A DNA stretch of 64,000 nucleotides from Rhizobium favelukesii (GTDB lineage Bacteria > Pseudomonadota > Alphaproteobacteria > Rhizobiales > Rhizobiaceae), in NCBI RefSeq assembly GCF_000577275.2, contig NZ_HG916852.1, positions 4,131,306-4,195,305 on the forward strand, given 5' to 3'. The notes beneath the pieces are model-generated. The model saw nothing but the letters and a program-made list of their open reading frames with translations, ran no database searches and was not told the origin of the DNA. Made by a program: the position numbers and the translations under genes. Each line of letters opens with the position of its first letter. Within the stretch, counting starts at the first letter, position 1. Shown one piece after another: positions 47,953 to 57,375 of the stretch.

Positions 47953-49863
47953 CTACATCGGTAGGGAACCGAACCCACGCTTGCGTAGCGCTTCGGCTAT
48001 CTCCTCGAGAATAGTGGGATCGTCGATCGTCGCTGGCATTTTCCACGGCACGCCGTCGGCGATCTTCTGGATCGTGCCGCGCAATATCTTGCCGGAGCGG
48101 GTCTTCGGAAGGCGGTCGACGATTATTGCGGTCTTGAATGCGGCGACCGGGCCGATCGCGTCGCGGATCAGCGTCACGACTTCCGATTCGATCGCCGATG
48201 TTTCCCGTGAAACATTTTTCTTCAGGACGAGAAAGCCACAAGGTACCTGGCCCTTCAGCGGATCAACAATTCCGACAACCGCGCATTCGGCAACATCTGG
48301 ATGCGTAGCGCAAGCCTCCTCCATTGCCCCCGTCGACAGTCGATGACCAGCGCAGTTGATGATGTCGTCGGTGCGCGACATGATGAAGAGATAGCCATCT
48401 TCGTCGATATAGCCGGCGTCAGCAGTTTTGTAGTAGCCAGGAAACTCTGCCAGATAGGCCGAACGGAAACGCTCATCAGCATTCCACAACGTGGGGAGGC
48501 AACCGGGGGGCAGGGGAAGCTTGACAACGATATTCCCAAGCGTCCCCGACGCAACGGAGTGGCCGGCATCATCAAGCACGCGGATAGCATAACCGGGCAT
48601 GGCCACCGATGGTGAGCCATGCTTCACCGGCAAGACCTCAAGACCGAGCGGGTTCGCCACCATCGGCCATCCGGTTTCCGTTTGCCACCAATGATCGATC
48701 ACCGGAACGTCTAGCATTCGCTCGGCCCATTTCAGTGTCTCCGGATCCGCACGCTCTCCCGCCAGGAACAGGGCACGGAAATTCGGCATCGCATAGGCCT
48801 TGATGTGAATACCATCGCTGTCTTCGCGGCGAATGGCGCGGAAAGCAGTGGGTGCGGTGAAAAGAACGCGGACATCGTGCTCTGAGGCGATGCGCCAGAA
48901 GACGCCGGCATCCGGCGTGCCAACCGGCTTTCCCTCAAAAATCACGCTGGTAGCGCCTACTAAAAGCGGTGCATAGACGACGTAGGAATGGCCGACGACC
49001 CAACCTATATCGGAAGCTGCCCAGAACACTTCACCTTGCTTGACGCCGAAGATGTTGGCCATTGACCAGGCGAGGGCGACCATGTGACCGCCATTGTCGC
49101 GCACGACGCCTTTCGGCTGACCCGTCGTCCCGGATGTGTAGAGAATATAGAGTTCGTCCATTGCACTGACGGGGGTGCATTCAATAGTAACGCCGCGATT
49201 TCTCGCAACGGCAGTTTCGAAATCCTCGTCGCGACCATCGATCAGCTCAGCCGCAAGCTGCGGCCTCTGCAACACAAGACAATGGGCAGGCTTCGACTTG
49301 GCGATTGAAATCGCCTGATCGACCAGCGGCTTGTATGGAACGACACGTCCCGGTTCGAGCCCGCAACTTGCCGTGAGGATCAGTTTCGCTCCCGAATCGT
49401 CGATGCGTGCGGCGAGCTCGTTTGCCGCAAAGCCGCCGAACACCACGGAATGAACCGCGCCGATACGGGCGCAGGCAAGCATTGAAAAGATGGCTTGCGG
49501 CACCATTGGCATATAAATGATGACGCGGTCGCCCTTCGCGATCCCACGTTGTCGCAGCGTCGCTGCAATGGCGCTCACTTCGGCAAGGACTTCGCCATAG
49601 CTAAATGCAGCCTTCGCACCGCTAACCGGGCTATCGTAGATAAATGCGGTATCGTCGCCGCGGCCGGCCCGGACATGGCGGTCAAGGCAATTGAAGCAGG
49701 TGTTGGTTTCGCCCCCAAGGAACCAACGGCCGTATGGGCCATCCTCTGGTGAGAAAGTCCGCTCCGGTTGTTTGAACCAGCTGATTTCCGCCGCCGCCTC
49801 GCGCCAGAATGCCTCTGGATCGCTTTTCCATCTGGCATAGGTCTGGCGATAGTTTCCGTGCAT
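47953..49863 (-). CDS. prpE: Propionyl-CoA synthetase (propionate-CoA ligase)
   Basis: AMP-forming acyl-CoA synthetase. The 636 residues match PrpE rather than Acs: N-terminal YARWKSDPEAFWREAAAEISWF, CLDRHV, YTSGTTGQPKGVVRDNGG, DHWWQTETGWP and FIMSRTDDIINCAGHRLSTG. The A10 lysine is K592 in [11 protein letters not shown], the position regulated by propionylation in Salmonella PrpE. A parS-like palindrome is embedded near residues 550-555 (NVSRET). Not next to methylcitrate-cycle genes. Acetate or butyrate use is possible. Confidence 0.92.
   Translation of the reverse strand: MHGNYRQTYARWKSDPEAFWREAAAEISWFKQPERTFSPEDGPYGRWFLGGETNTCFNCLDRHVRAGRGDDTAFIYDSPVSGAKAAFSYGEVLAEVSAIAATLRQRGIAKGDRVIIYMPMVPQAIFSMLACARIGAVHSVVFGGFAANELAARIDDSGAKLILTASCGLEPGRVVPYKPLVDQAISIAKSKPAHCLVLQRPQLAAELIDGRDEDFETAVARNRGVTIECTPVSAMDELYILYTSGTTGQPKGVVRDNGGHMVALAWSMANIFGVKQGEVFWAASDIGWVVGHSYVVYAPLLVGATSVIFEGKPVGTPDAGVFWRIASEHDVRVLFTAPTAFRAIRREDSDGIHIKAYAMPNFRALFLAGERADPETLKWAERMLDVPVIDHWWQTETGWPMVANPLGLEVLPVKHGSPSVAMPGYAIRVLDDAGHSVASGTLGNIVVKLPLPPGCLPTLWNADERFRSAYLAEFPGYYKTADAGYIDEDGYLFIMSRTDDIINCAGHRLSTGAMEEACATHPDVAECAVVGIVDPLKGQVPCGFLVLKKNVSRETSAIESEVVTLIRDAIGPVAAFKTAIIVDRLPKTRSGKILRGTIQKIADGVPWKMPATIDDPTILEEIAEALRKRGFGSLPM
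48199..48214. promoter_or_regulatory. parS-like site inside prpE
   Basis: TGTTTCCCGTGAAACA, one base from the parS consensus TGTTTCACGTGAAACA. On the prpE strand it is read as Val-Ser-Arg-Glu-Thr, as in rsmG. It is the outermost of the four sites, about 15.8 kb from the oriC region. Confidence 0.65.
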
Positions 49864-49946
49864 TTTCTCCTCCCCAGAACATCCAACTTGTCCTTATCAA
49901 TCTAGGAAAGCTAGGCCTGGAGAGGAAGCCCGACGAAAGCAGCGTA

Positions 49947-50606
49947 TCAGCGGGCGCCGAAGATCGCAGAGCCTACGCGAACGCTGGTTGCCCCGAAAGC
50001 GATGGCCGTTTCATAATCCCCGGACATTCCCATCGACAGTTTCTCGACGCCGCAAACCTTTGCGAGCTTGGCAAGCAACGCGAAATGTGGGCCGGGATTT
50101 TCCTCTGCCGGCGGGATGCACATCAATCCCTCGATGGCGAGGCCGAGTTCGTCGCGACAGAAAGCGACAAACACCGCGACGTCATTCGGCGCGATGCCGG
50201 CCTTCTGCGGCTCAAGCCCCGTATTGACCTGGACATAGAGGCGAGGATCCTTCGTTTGACGCCTCATCTCGTCCGCCAGCACACGGGCGATCTTCTCTCG
50301 ATCGATGGTTTCAATGACATCAAATAGCGCGACTGCCTCTGCCGCCTTGTTTGACTGCAGTGGGCCGATGAGATGAAGTTCGATGCCAGGCCTTTCGGAT
50401 TTCAGATCGGGCCATTTTAGCTGGCTTTCCTGAACCCTGTTTTCGCCAAAGATCCGTTGGCCGGCCCGAAGCGCTGCACCGATTGCGTCTGCGTCGAATG
50501 TCTTTGAGACGGCGACAAGCTGAACCGAACCCGCCGATCGCCCGCCCTGCTGCTCGGCTGCAGCGATACGCGAGCGCACATCGTTCAATCGCTCTTCAAG
50601 TTCCAT
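49947..50606 (-). CDS. YggS/PROSC-family PLP-binding protein
   Basis: Pyridoxal-phosphate carrier/homeostasis protein with an alanine-racemase-like barrel but no known catalysis. Start at 50606 (MELEERLNDVRSRI) is supported by GAGG six bases upstream; frames starting further out are open but unsupported. The 219 residues contain the PLP lysine K35 (LVAVSKTF), FGENRVQE, HLIGPLQSNK and GMSGDYETAI, all family blocks. Divergent from leuS. Confidence 0.93.
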   Translation of the reverse strand: MELEERLNDVRSRIAAAEQQGGRSAGSVQLVAVSKTFDADAIGAALRAGQRIFGENRVQESQLKWPDLKSERPGIELHLIGPLQSNKAAEAVALFDVIETIDREKIARVLADEMRRQTKDPRLYVQVNTGLEPQKAGIAPNDVAVFVAFCRDELGLAIEGLMCIPPAEENPGPHFALLAKLAKVCGVEKLSMGMSGDYETAIAFGATSVRVGSAIFGAR

Positions 50607-50805
50607 CACTCGCCTCGACATGACCGCATGAGAAGATTGCAATGCACTAAACGCCCGGGCTGTGCTTGCCAAGGCCCACACGTCTGAAATCGTGGCCAGT
50701 AGACCGCGATCGGACGCTTGCTGTGCCCGTAAAACTTGACGCTACGGTGGTTTCATGGTGAAGGTCACCACCAACTTCCCCTGATTTTTCGGAAATACGA
50801 ATACC

Positions 50806-53436
50806 ATGGCTACCGAACGTTATAACCCGCGCGATGCTGAACCTCGCTGGCAGCAGAAATGGAACGAGGCGAAGGTCTTCGAGACCGATAACAGCGATCC
50901 GCGCGACAAGTATTACGTCCTCGAAATGTTTCCGTATCCATCCGGTCGCATCCACATGGGCCATGTGCGAAACTACGCGATGGGTGACGTCGTCGCCCGC
51001 TACAAGCGCGCCCGTGGCTATAACGTGCTGCATCCCATGGGGTGGGACGCCTTTGGCATGCCGGCCGAGAATGCAGCAATGGAGCGCGGTGTACATCCGG
51101 CTTCCTGGACCTACCAGAATATCGCGTCGATGAAGTCCCAGTTGAAGGCGATGGGCCTCTCACTGGATTGGAGCCGCGAGTTCGCGACCTGCGATGTCAC
51201 CTACTACCAGCACCAACAGCATCTTTTCCTGGATTTCCTCGAGAAGGGGCTCGTCTACCGCAAGCAGTCGAAGGTGAACTGGGATCCGGTCGACAATACG
51301 GTGCTGGCCAACGAACAGGTTATCGACGGACGTGGCTGGCGTTCGGGCGCACTCGTCGAGCAACGCGAATTGACGCAGTGGTTCTTCAAGATCACCGACT
51401 TCAGCCAGGACTTGCTCGAGGCGTTGGACACCCTTGACCAGTGGCCTGAGAAGGTCCGACTGATGCAGAAGAACTGGATCGGCCGCTCCGAAGGCATGAT
51501 GCTGCGCTGGGAGATTGTTGAAGAGGCAGCTCCGGCCGGGGAAACCGAAATTACGGTCTATACGACGCGCCCGGACACGCTGTTTGGCGCCTCGTTCCTG
51601 GCGATCGCAGCCGACCATCCGCTGGCGAAGGATGCCGCGGCCAACAATCCGACCATCGATGCTTTCTGCGAAGAATGCCGTCGTGCCGGCACGTCGCTCG
51701 CGGCGCTGGAAACCGCGGAGAAGAAAGGCATCGACACCGGCATACGGGTAAAGCATCCGCTTGATCCTTCGTGGGAACTGCCTGTCTACATCGCGAACTT
51801 CGTCCTTATGGACTACGGGACTGGCGCGATTTTTGGCTGCCCGTCAGGCGATCAGCGCGACCTCGATTTCGCACGCAAGTACGGTCTGCCCGTCGTTCCG
51901 GTTGTCATGCCGGCAGATGGCGACGCTGCGACGTTCAGCGTTGGCGATGTTGCCTATGACGGCGACGGCGTGATGATCAACTCGCGCTTCCTCGACGGCA
52001 AGACCACCAGCGAGGCATTCGAGCTTGTCGCGGACCTGCTGTCATCGATGCCGCTTGGCAATGCTCCCCAGGGCGAGCGCCAGGTTAACTTCCGCTTGCG
52101 TGATTGGGGCATCTCGCGCCAGCGCTACTGGGGCTGCCCGATACCGGTGATCCACTGCGATGACTGCGGCGTCGTTCCAGTCCCGAAGAAGGACCTGCCG
52201 GTGAAGCTGCCGGAGGACGTAACCTTCGATCAGCCCGGCAATCCGCTCGATCGTCATCCGACATGGCGGCATGTTGCCTGTCCGCAATGCGGCAAGGAGG
52301 CACGACGTGAAACCGATACGATGGACACTTTTGTCGATTCGAGCTGGTACTTCACGCGCTTTACGGCGCCGTGGGAGGATAAGCCGACCGATCCGAGCGC
52401 TGCCAATCGGTGGCTGCCGGTCGATCAGTACATCGGCGGCATTGAGCACGCGATCCTGCATCTGCTCTATTCCCGCTTTTTCACCCGGGCGATGCGCGAA
52501 ACAGGCCATGTCGACGCGACGGAGCCCTTCAAAGGTCTCTTCACGCAGGGGATGGTTGTTCACGAGACGTACAGCCGCGGCTCTGGAATGAGCCGGGAAT
52601 GGGTCGCGCCGGCAGACATTCGGATCGAGGAACTGGATGGAAAACGCCGCGCCTATCTCCTGTCCGATGACGAAGAAGTCGCCATCGGATCGATCGAGAA
52701 GATGTCGAAGTCGAAGAAGAATGTCGTCGATCCGGACGATATCATCGCATCTTACGGCGCAGACACTGCCCGCTTCTTCGTGCTTTCGGATTCACCGCCG
52801 GAACGTGACGTCATCTGGTCGGAAGCGGGAGTCGAGGGCGCGCACCGGTTTACGCAGCGGCTGTGGCGCTTGATTGCCGAGGCGGCGGATACCCTCAAGG
52901 ATGTCACGCCGATGCCGGCTAAGAACGGCGAGGCTCAGGCTATTTCGCAGGTTGCGCACAAGACGCTGAAAGCCGTCCAGAATGACTATGACCGCCTATG
53001 GTTCAACAAGGCTGTCGCGCGGATTTATGAACTCGTCAATGCACTCGCCTCGCCGCTGACCACGGTTGCCGCGGGCGAGGGCGATCTGGCGTATCGCGCT
53101 GCCGTGCGTGACGCTGCAGAAATCCTTATCCAAATGGTCGCGCCGATGACGCCGCATTTGGCGGAGGAGTGCTGGACAGCGCTGGGCAACAGCGCATTGC
53201 TGGCGCGGACGGACTGGCCGCACTATGACGAGGCCCTAGTGGTTGAAAACGATGTGGTTTTGCCGGTTCAGATCAACGGCAAGAAGCGCGCCGAATTGAC
53301 AATTTCCCGCGACGCAGATCAGAATGCTGTTACCCAGGCTGTACTCGCATTGGATGACGTCAGGAAGCTTCTGAACGGTCAGACGCCGAAGAAGATCATC
53401 GTGGTTCCGCAAAGGATTGTGAACATTGTCGTTTGA
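50806..53436 (+). CDS. leuS: Leucyl-tRNA synthetase
   Basis: Class Ia synthetase charging tRNA-Leu, 876 residues. The HIGH motif is present as HMGH ([13 protein letters not shown], near 45), KMSKS as KMSKSKKN (near 630), with the CP1 editing domain between ([20 protein letters not shown]), the zinc-like Cys pairs CDDCGVVP and CPQCGKE, and WYFTRF. A short inverted repeat GGTGGT/ACCACC lies about 50 bases upstream. The stop overlaps lptE, so leuS-lptE-holA form one unit. Confidence 0.97.
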   Translation: MATERYNPRDAEPRWQQKWNEAKVFETDNSDPRDKYYVLEMFPYPSGRIHMGHVRNYAMGDVVARYKRARGYNVLHPMGWDAFGMPAENAAMERGVHPASWTYQNIASMKSQLKAMGLSLDWSREFATCDVTYYQHQQHLFLDFLEKGLVYRKQSKVNWDPVDNTVLANEQVIDGRGWRSGALVEQRELTQWFFKITDFSQDLLEALDTLDQWPEKVRLMQKNWIGRSEGMMLRWEIVEEAAPAGETEITVYTTRPDTLFGASFLAIAADHPLAKDAAANNPTIDAFCEECRRAGTSLAALETAEKKGIDTGIRVKHPLDPSWELPVYIANFVLMDYGTGAIFGCPSGDQRDLDFARKYGLPVVPVVMPADGDAATFSVGDVAYDGDGVMINSRFLDGKTTSEAFELVADLLSSMPLGNAPQGERQVNFRLRDWGISRQRYWGCPIPVIHCDDCGVVPVPKKDLPVKLPEDVTFDQPGNPLDRHPTWRHVACPQCGKEARRETDTMDTFVDSSWYFTRFTAPWEDKPTDPSAANRWLPVDQYIGGIEHAILHLLYSRFFTRAMRETGHVDATEPFKGLFTQGMVVHETYSRGSGMSREWVAPADIRIEELDGKRRAYLLSDDEEVAIGSIEKMSKSKKNVVDPDDIIASYGADTARFFVLSDSPPERDVIWSEAGVEGAHRFTQRLWRLIAEAADTLKDVTPMPAKNGEAQAISQVAHKTLKAVQNDYDRLWFNKAVARIYELVNALASPLTTVAAGEGDLAYRAAVRDAAEILIQMVAPMTPHLAEECWTALGNSALLARTDWPHYDEALVVENDVVLPVQINGKKRAELTISRDADQNAVTQAVLALDDVRKLLNGQTPKKIIVVPQRIVNIVV

Positions 53437-53947
53437 TATCGCTTTTAAGCTGGTGCGCGGCGCTGGCATTGCCGCAATCCTTGCATCCACGGCTTTTTTC
53501 GCATCCTGCCAGGTTCGCCCTCTCTATTCCGAAAGCTCGGGCGTCGCGGGTAAACTCGCTTCCGTGGGCTTCTCGGAGGCGACTTCTCGGGTTGGGCAGG
53601 AGGTCCGCAATCGGCTGATCTTCATCGCTTCGCGCGGCGCTGGCGAGCCCGCGAACCCGGAGTACGAGGTCGAGTTTAGCGCTCGCTCGAATCTCATCAG
53701 CACTCTTCTTGTGCCGTCGTCTGACGAATCACTGGCCGGCCGCGCGACCGTCAGCGTTGACTACACTCTGAAGTCGACGAAGGATGGCCATGTCATCAAA
53801 GCCGGCAATCGCTACGCCACAGCCCTGCTTGACTTCCCGGCCCAGGAGTTTGCCAAGCAGCGTGCGATCCGGGACGCAGAAAACCGCGCCGCGCGGCAGG
53901 CTGCCGAGTTCGTCGGTGCCGATATTGCGGCTGCGCTCGGCCGCTAA
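53426..53947 (+). CDS. lptE: LPS-assembly lipoprotein LptE
   Basis: Outer-membrane lipoprotein that plugs the LptD barrel for LPS export. The 173 residues have a signal helix ([13 protein letters not shown]) with a lipobox-type Cys at about residue 28 and the start [10 protein letters not shown] typical of rhizobial LptE. The remaining part is a small alpha/beta fold ([23 protein letters not shown]). The start TTG at 53426 overlaps the leuS stop by 11 bases, after AAAGGATTG. Assignment rests on context and the lipobox as well as sequence. Confidence 0.88.
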   Translation: MSFDIAFKLVRGAGIAAILASTAFFASCQVRPLYSESSGVAGKLASVGFSEATSRVGQEVRNRLIFIASRGAGEPANPEYEVEFSARSNLISTLLVPSSDESLAGRATVSVDYTLKSTKDGHVIKAGNRYATALLDFPAQEFAKQRAIRDAENRAARQAAEFVGADIAAALGR

Positions 53948-53958
53948 GGAAGGGATGC

Positions 53959-54993
53959 GTGGCAGAAATCAAATCGCACGAATTTGAAGGCTTCCTCGAA
54001 CGATCCGCCCGCAACTACCGACTATTCGTCGTCTACGGACCGGATCGCGGCCTTGTTTCCGAGCGCGCGTCCTTGCTTGCCGCCAAGACAGGCGTTTCGC
54101 TTGACGATCCCTTTTCCCTGATAAAGCTCGACATTGCAGATTTGCAGCGGGATCAAGGGCGTCTTTTGGACGAGGCCGGCGCGATCGGCCTTTTTGGTGG
54201 GGACAAGCTTATCTGGATCCGGGGCGCGTCCAACGAAAAATATCTCGTCGATTCCCTGCAGGCTCTTTCAGCGAGCATGCCGGAGGCCACCTTCATTGTC
54301 ATCGAAGCTGGAGACCTCAAGAAGGGTTCGCTGCTACGCAAGGGAGCCGAAACAGCGCGCAACATCGTGGCAATACCCTGCTATGCGGACGATACCCGCG
54401 CACTCAACAGCCTGATAGATAACGAACTCTCCAGCGCTGGCCTTGGCATTACACCCGCGGCGCGCCAAGCCTTACTGGAACTTATCGGTGGGGATCGTAT
54501 TGCCTCTCGCAACGAGTTGCGGAAGCTCGCGCTCTATTGCCGCGGTAAATCGACGATCGAAGAGCACCATGTTACGGACATTATAGGCGACGCCAGCGCG
54601 ATCTCGGTCGACGACGCCGTCGATGCCATACTAAGCGGCAATCCCGGCAGCTTCTTGCACGCGATGCACAAGATCATATCGTCGAAGACTGCTGTGTTTC
54701 TCGTCATTCAGGCCTGCCTGAAGCAATTTCAGCTCCTTGAGGCCATGAAGACGGAGATGGAAGAAAAACGGTTGCCGGCCGCACAGGTCATGCAGACACT
54801 GGGTCGTCATCTGCATTTTCGACGAAAGCCGATCATTGAGCAAGCGCTACGCACCTGGTCCGCCGAAGCTGCGGCACGAGAGGCAAATCGTCTGCAGGCC
54901 GCAATCCTACAGACCCGCAGGCGCGCATCCCTGGAAGATAGCATCGCACTCCAAACACTGCTTTCAACGACGCTGCAATCGGCGCGTCGATAG
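53959..54993 (+). CDS. holA: DNA polymerase III delta subunit
   Basis: Clamp-loader subunit that opens the beta clamp, 344 residues. N-terminal part has the HolA pattern VVYGPDRGLVSERASLLAAKTG; later FGGDKLIWIRGAS, PEATFIVIEAGDLKKGSLLRK and LGITPAARQALLELIGGDRIASRNELRKLALY. GTG start at 53959 follows AAGGAAGGG. It is the usual partner of lptE after leuS. Convergent with parB (8 bases between stops). Confidence 0.95.
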   Translation: MAEIKSHEFEGFLERSARNYRLFVVYGPDRGLVSERASLLAAKTGVSLDDPFSLIKLDIADLQRDQGRLLDEAGAIGLFGGDKLIWIRGASNEKYLVDSLQALSASMPEATFIVIEAGDLKKGSLLRKGAETARNIVAIPCYADDTRALNSLIDNELSSAGLGITPAARQALLELIGGDRIASRNELRKLALYCRGKSTIEEHHVTDIIGDASAISVDDAVDAILSGNPGSFLHAMHKIISSKTAVFLVIQACLKQFQLLEAMKTEMEEKRLPAAQVMQTLGRHLHFRRKPIIEQALRTWSAEAAAREANRLQAAILQTRRRASLEDSIALQTLLSTTLQSARR

Positions 54994-55001
54994 CAGCGTC
55001 C

Positions 55002-55886
55002 TCAGCGGCGCTCGAGCAGTCGGCAGATTTCTTCCAGTTGTTCCAATGACTTATAGGAAATTTTTATCTGGCCGCCGCTTGCTTTGTGGTTAATCGCCAC
55101 GTCCAGGCCGAGTGCATCCGACAGCGTACGTTCCAAGGCGAGCGTATCTGAATCCTTCTGATCCTTTTGATGCGCCAGCGTCTTCGGCTCGGACTGAGCC
55201 TTGATGTCGTTCTGGGCCAAACGCTCAGCGTCACGCACAGACATGCCCTTTGATACAATGGTGCGAGCGAGGGCGATCGGGTCAGACGTCGGCACCAAGG
55301 CGCGGGCATGGCCAGCCGAGAGGCTGCCAGCCGCCAAGAGGTCTCGAACAGGCTCCGGCAACTTCAGAAGACGGAGCGAATTCGCCACATGACTCCGGCT
55401 TTTACCGATAATTTCGCCGAGATCGTTCTGTGTGTAGCCATACTCCGCCATGAGCTGCTCGTAGCCCAGCGCCTCTTCAAGCGGGTTAAGATCCGAGCGC
55501 TGAACGTTTTCAACAATCGCGATCTCGAGAGCCGTCTTGTCATCGACGTCGCGCACGATGACAGGGATCTCAATGAGGCCGGCGAGCTGCGCTGCCCGCC
55601 ACCGCCTTTCGCCGGCAATGATCTCGAACTGGCTGCTCGCCATTGTGCGAACCACAACGGGCTGCACGATACCGTGCTGCCGGATGGAACTCGCCAGTTC
55701 ATGCAATTCGCCGTCATCGAAGAACCGCCGAGGATTGCGTGGGTTGCGGCTGACGAACTCGATCGGCACCATCCGATCGGCACTGACGCCCGGTCTCGCA
55801 GTATCAACCGGCATCGGCTGATCCATCTCGCCAATCAATGCAGCCAAGCCGCGACCAAGTCTTCTCTTCGAGACGTCATCGTTCAT
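55002..55886 (-). CDS. parB: Chromosome-partitioning protein ParB
   Basis: CTP-dependent clamp that loads at parS and spreads, giving ParA a cargo and recruiting SMC. The 294 residues start with KRRLGRGLAALIGE, a typical ParA-contact segment, then the CTP-binding GERRWRA (92-98), the helix-turn-helix (GYTQNDLGEIIGKSRSHVANSLRLL) and a C-terminal dimerisation region. parA is 27 bases upstream; four parS-like sites lie within about 8 kb. Confidence 0.96.
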   Translation of the reverse strand: MNDDVSKRRLGRGLAALIGEMDQPMPVDTARPGVSADRMVPIEFVSRNPRNPRRFFDDGELHELASSIRQHGIVQPVVVRTMASSQFEIIAGERRWRAAQLAGLIEIPVIVRDVDDKTALEIAIVENVQRSDLNPLEEALGYEQLMAEYGYTQNDLGEIIGKSRSHVANSLRLLKLPEPVRDLLAAGSLSAGHARALVPTSDPIALARTIVSKGMSVRDAERLAQNDIKAQSEPKTLAHQKDQKDSDTLALERTLSDALGLDVAINHKASGGQIKISYKSLEQLEEICRLLERR

Positions 55887-55913
55887 GTCTAACTCGCCAT
55901 TATCTTCTTCAAA

Positions 55914-56708
55914 TCAAGCCGCGAGACGTTGGCGCTCGCGCTGGATAACTTCCGACGCCAACTGCAGATATGCCTGGCTCCCCGCACACTTCAAATCATA
56001 CAGGATTGCCGGCTTGCCATAGGATGGCGCCTCTGATACGCGAACGTTTCGTGGAATCAACGTGTGGTAGACCTTCTCCCCGAGATGCGTGCGAACATCG
56101 TTGACAACCTGCTGCGCCAGATTGTTGCGGGAATCGAACATCGTCAGCACGATGCCTTGGATATCGAGGCGAGGGTTGACGGTGCGCCTAACTTGATCGA
56201 CGGTCTCTAGAAGCTGGCTCAGACCCTCCAACGCAAAAAACTCGCACTGCAATGGCACAAGCACGGAATGTGCCGCGGCCATAGCGTTCATGGTGAGGAG
56301 ATTAAAGGAAGGCGGGCAGTCAACGAGGATATAAGAGAAGCGGAAAGCCTCTTCCCTAGCGAGCGCCTTCTTCAGCTTGAAGACGCGATCGTTCTGGGTC
56401 GCAATCTCCATCTCGATCCCCAGCAGGTCCATTGTCGACGGCACAATGTAAAGGTTTGGAACGGCCGTTTCTTGCGACACCTCGTCGATGCCGTAATCAC
56501 CCAGCAAAAGATCATAGGAAGATAGCCGGCGATGTTTACGATCAATCCCCAACCCCGTGCTTGCATTGCCTTGCGGATCAAGGTCAACGATCAAGACCCG
56601 TTCGCCGATCGCAGCGAGGGCCGTGGCGAGGTTGATGGCAGTCGTGGTCTTCCCGACGCCGCCCTTCTGATTTGCAATGGTGATTATACGATTTCGTTCG
56701 CCAGCCAT
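55914..56708 (-). CDS. parA: Chromosome-partitioning ATPase ParA
   Basis: Walker-type ATPase that moves ParB-parS complexes over the nucoid. 264 residues from ATG 56708 (an in-frame TTG two codons earlier is possible): ITIANQKGGVGKTTTAINL with the deviant Walker A lysine, VLIVDLDPQGNAST, and IPRNVRVSEAPSYGKP. Lies between rsmG and parB, as in most bacteria with chromosomal par loci. Confidence 0.97.
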   Translation of the reverse strand: MAGERNRIITIANQKGGVGKTTTAINLATALAAIGERVLIVDLDPQGNASTGLGIDRKHRRLSSYDLLLGDYGIDEVSQETAVPNLYIVPSTMDLLGIEMEIATQNDRVFKLKKALAREEAFRFSYILVDCPPSFNLLTMNAMAAAHSVLVPLQCEFFALEGLSQLLETVDQVRRTVNPRLDIQGIVLTMFDSRNNLAQQVVNDVRTHLGEKVYHTLIPRNVRVSEAPSYGKPAILYDLKCAGSQAYLQLASEVIQRERQRLAA

Positions 56709-56725
56709 AGCCAAAGCCCGATCTG

Positions 56726-57343
56726 TTAAGCCACGCGCTGGAGATTGAAGATTTCCAAGACAACGGAATCCTGCCCAACAGCGCTCTTATGTTCTAACAG
56801 ATCGAATCCCCAGCCACCATGCGCTTTCTCAATCTCGGCGCGATAATCCCGGCCTTTATGAAAGTAAGCGCGAAGATCTGCATTCCGTAGTGCCCACGGC
56901 TCAACATACGCCAAGAGCTTTCCGAGGTCGGCAAGTGCCCGTGCCGAAACGAAATCGCAATTTTCGACGATCGACGGGGCATCCTCAATTCGAACGGCGT
57001 GGATAGAACCCCTGCCACCGGTCTCACGAAGAGCTGTTCGCAGGAAGGCCGCTTTCTTGTGATTACTCTCGACTAGATGGACCCATCCATCGCCGAGCTC
57101 CGCCAACAGAATGGCTGTCACGACACCCGGAAAGCCGCCGCCACTGCCCAGATCGACCCAGATGAAAGGCGCTGGTTGGAGCTGGAAGATCTGGGCAGAG
57201 TCCGCGATGTGCCGGTTCCAGGCGTCATCTAGCGTCGAGGGTGCGGTCAGGTTGACGGCCCTTGCCCATTTTTGAAAGAGGGCCACGAAGTGTTCGAGGC
57301 GCTCCTGTGTTTCACGTGAAACACGCCGGCCGTTCAGATGCAT
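56726..57343 (-). CDS. rsmG: 16S rRNA (guanine-N7) methyltransferase RsmG (GidB)
   Basis: Makes m7G527 in 16S rRNA; its loss gives low-level streptomycin resistance. 205 residues with [11 protein letters not shown] and [12 protein letters not shown], then the SAM motif [15 protein letters not shown] perfect parS palindrome is built into codons 8-12 (VSRET), so the protein carries a segregation site in its N-terminus. mnmG stops 32 bases upstream. Confidence 0.95.
   Translation of the reverse strand: MHLNGRRVSRETQERLEHFVALFQKWARAVNLTAPSTLDDAWNRHIADSAQIFQLQPAPFIWVDLGSGGGFPGVVTAILLAELGDGWVHLVESNHKKAAFLRTALRETGGRGSIHAVRIEDAPSIVENCDFVSARALADLGKLLAYVEPWALRNADLRAYFHKGRDYRAEIEKAHGGWGFDLLEHKSAVGQDSVVLEIFNLQRVA
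57308..57323. promoter_or_regulatory. parS site, perfect, inside rsmG
   Basis: TGTTTCACGTGAAACA, an exact 16-base parS. It is 1.4 kb from parB and overlaps rsmG codons 8-12. Confidence 0.93.
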
Positions 57344-57375
57344 GGTAGGACTCTCGCGGGTTGCAATGAGGAACT

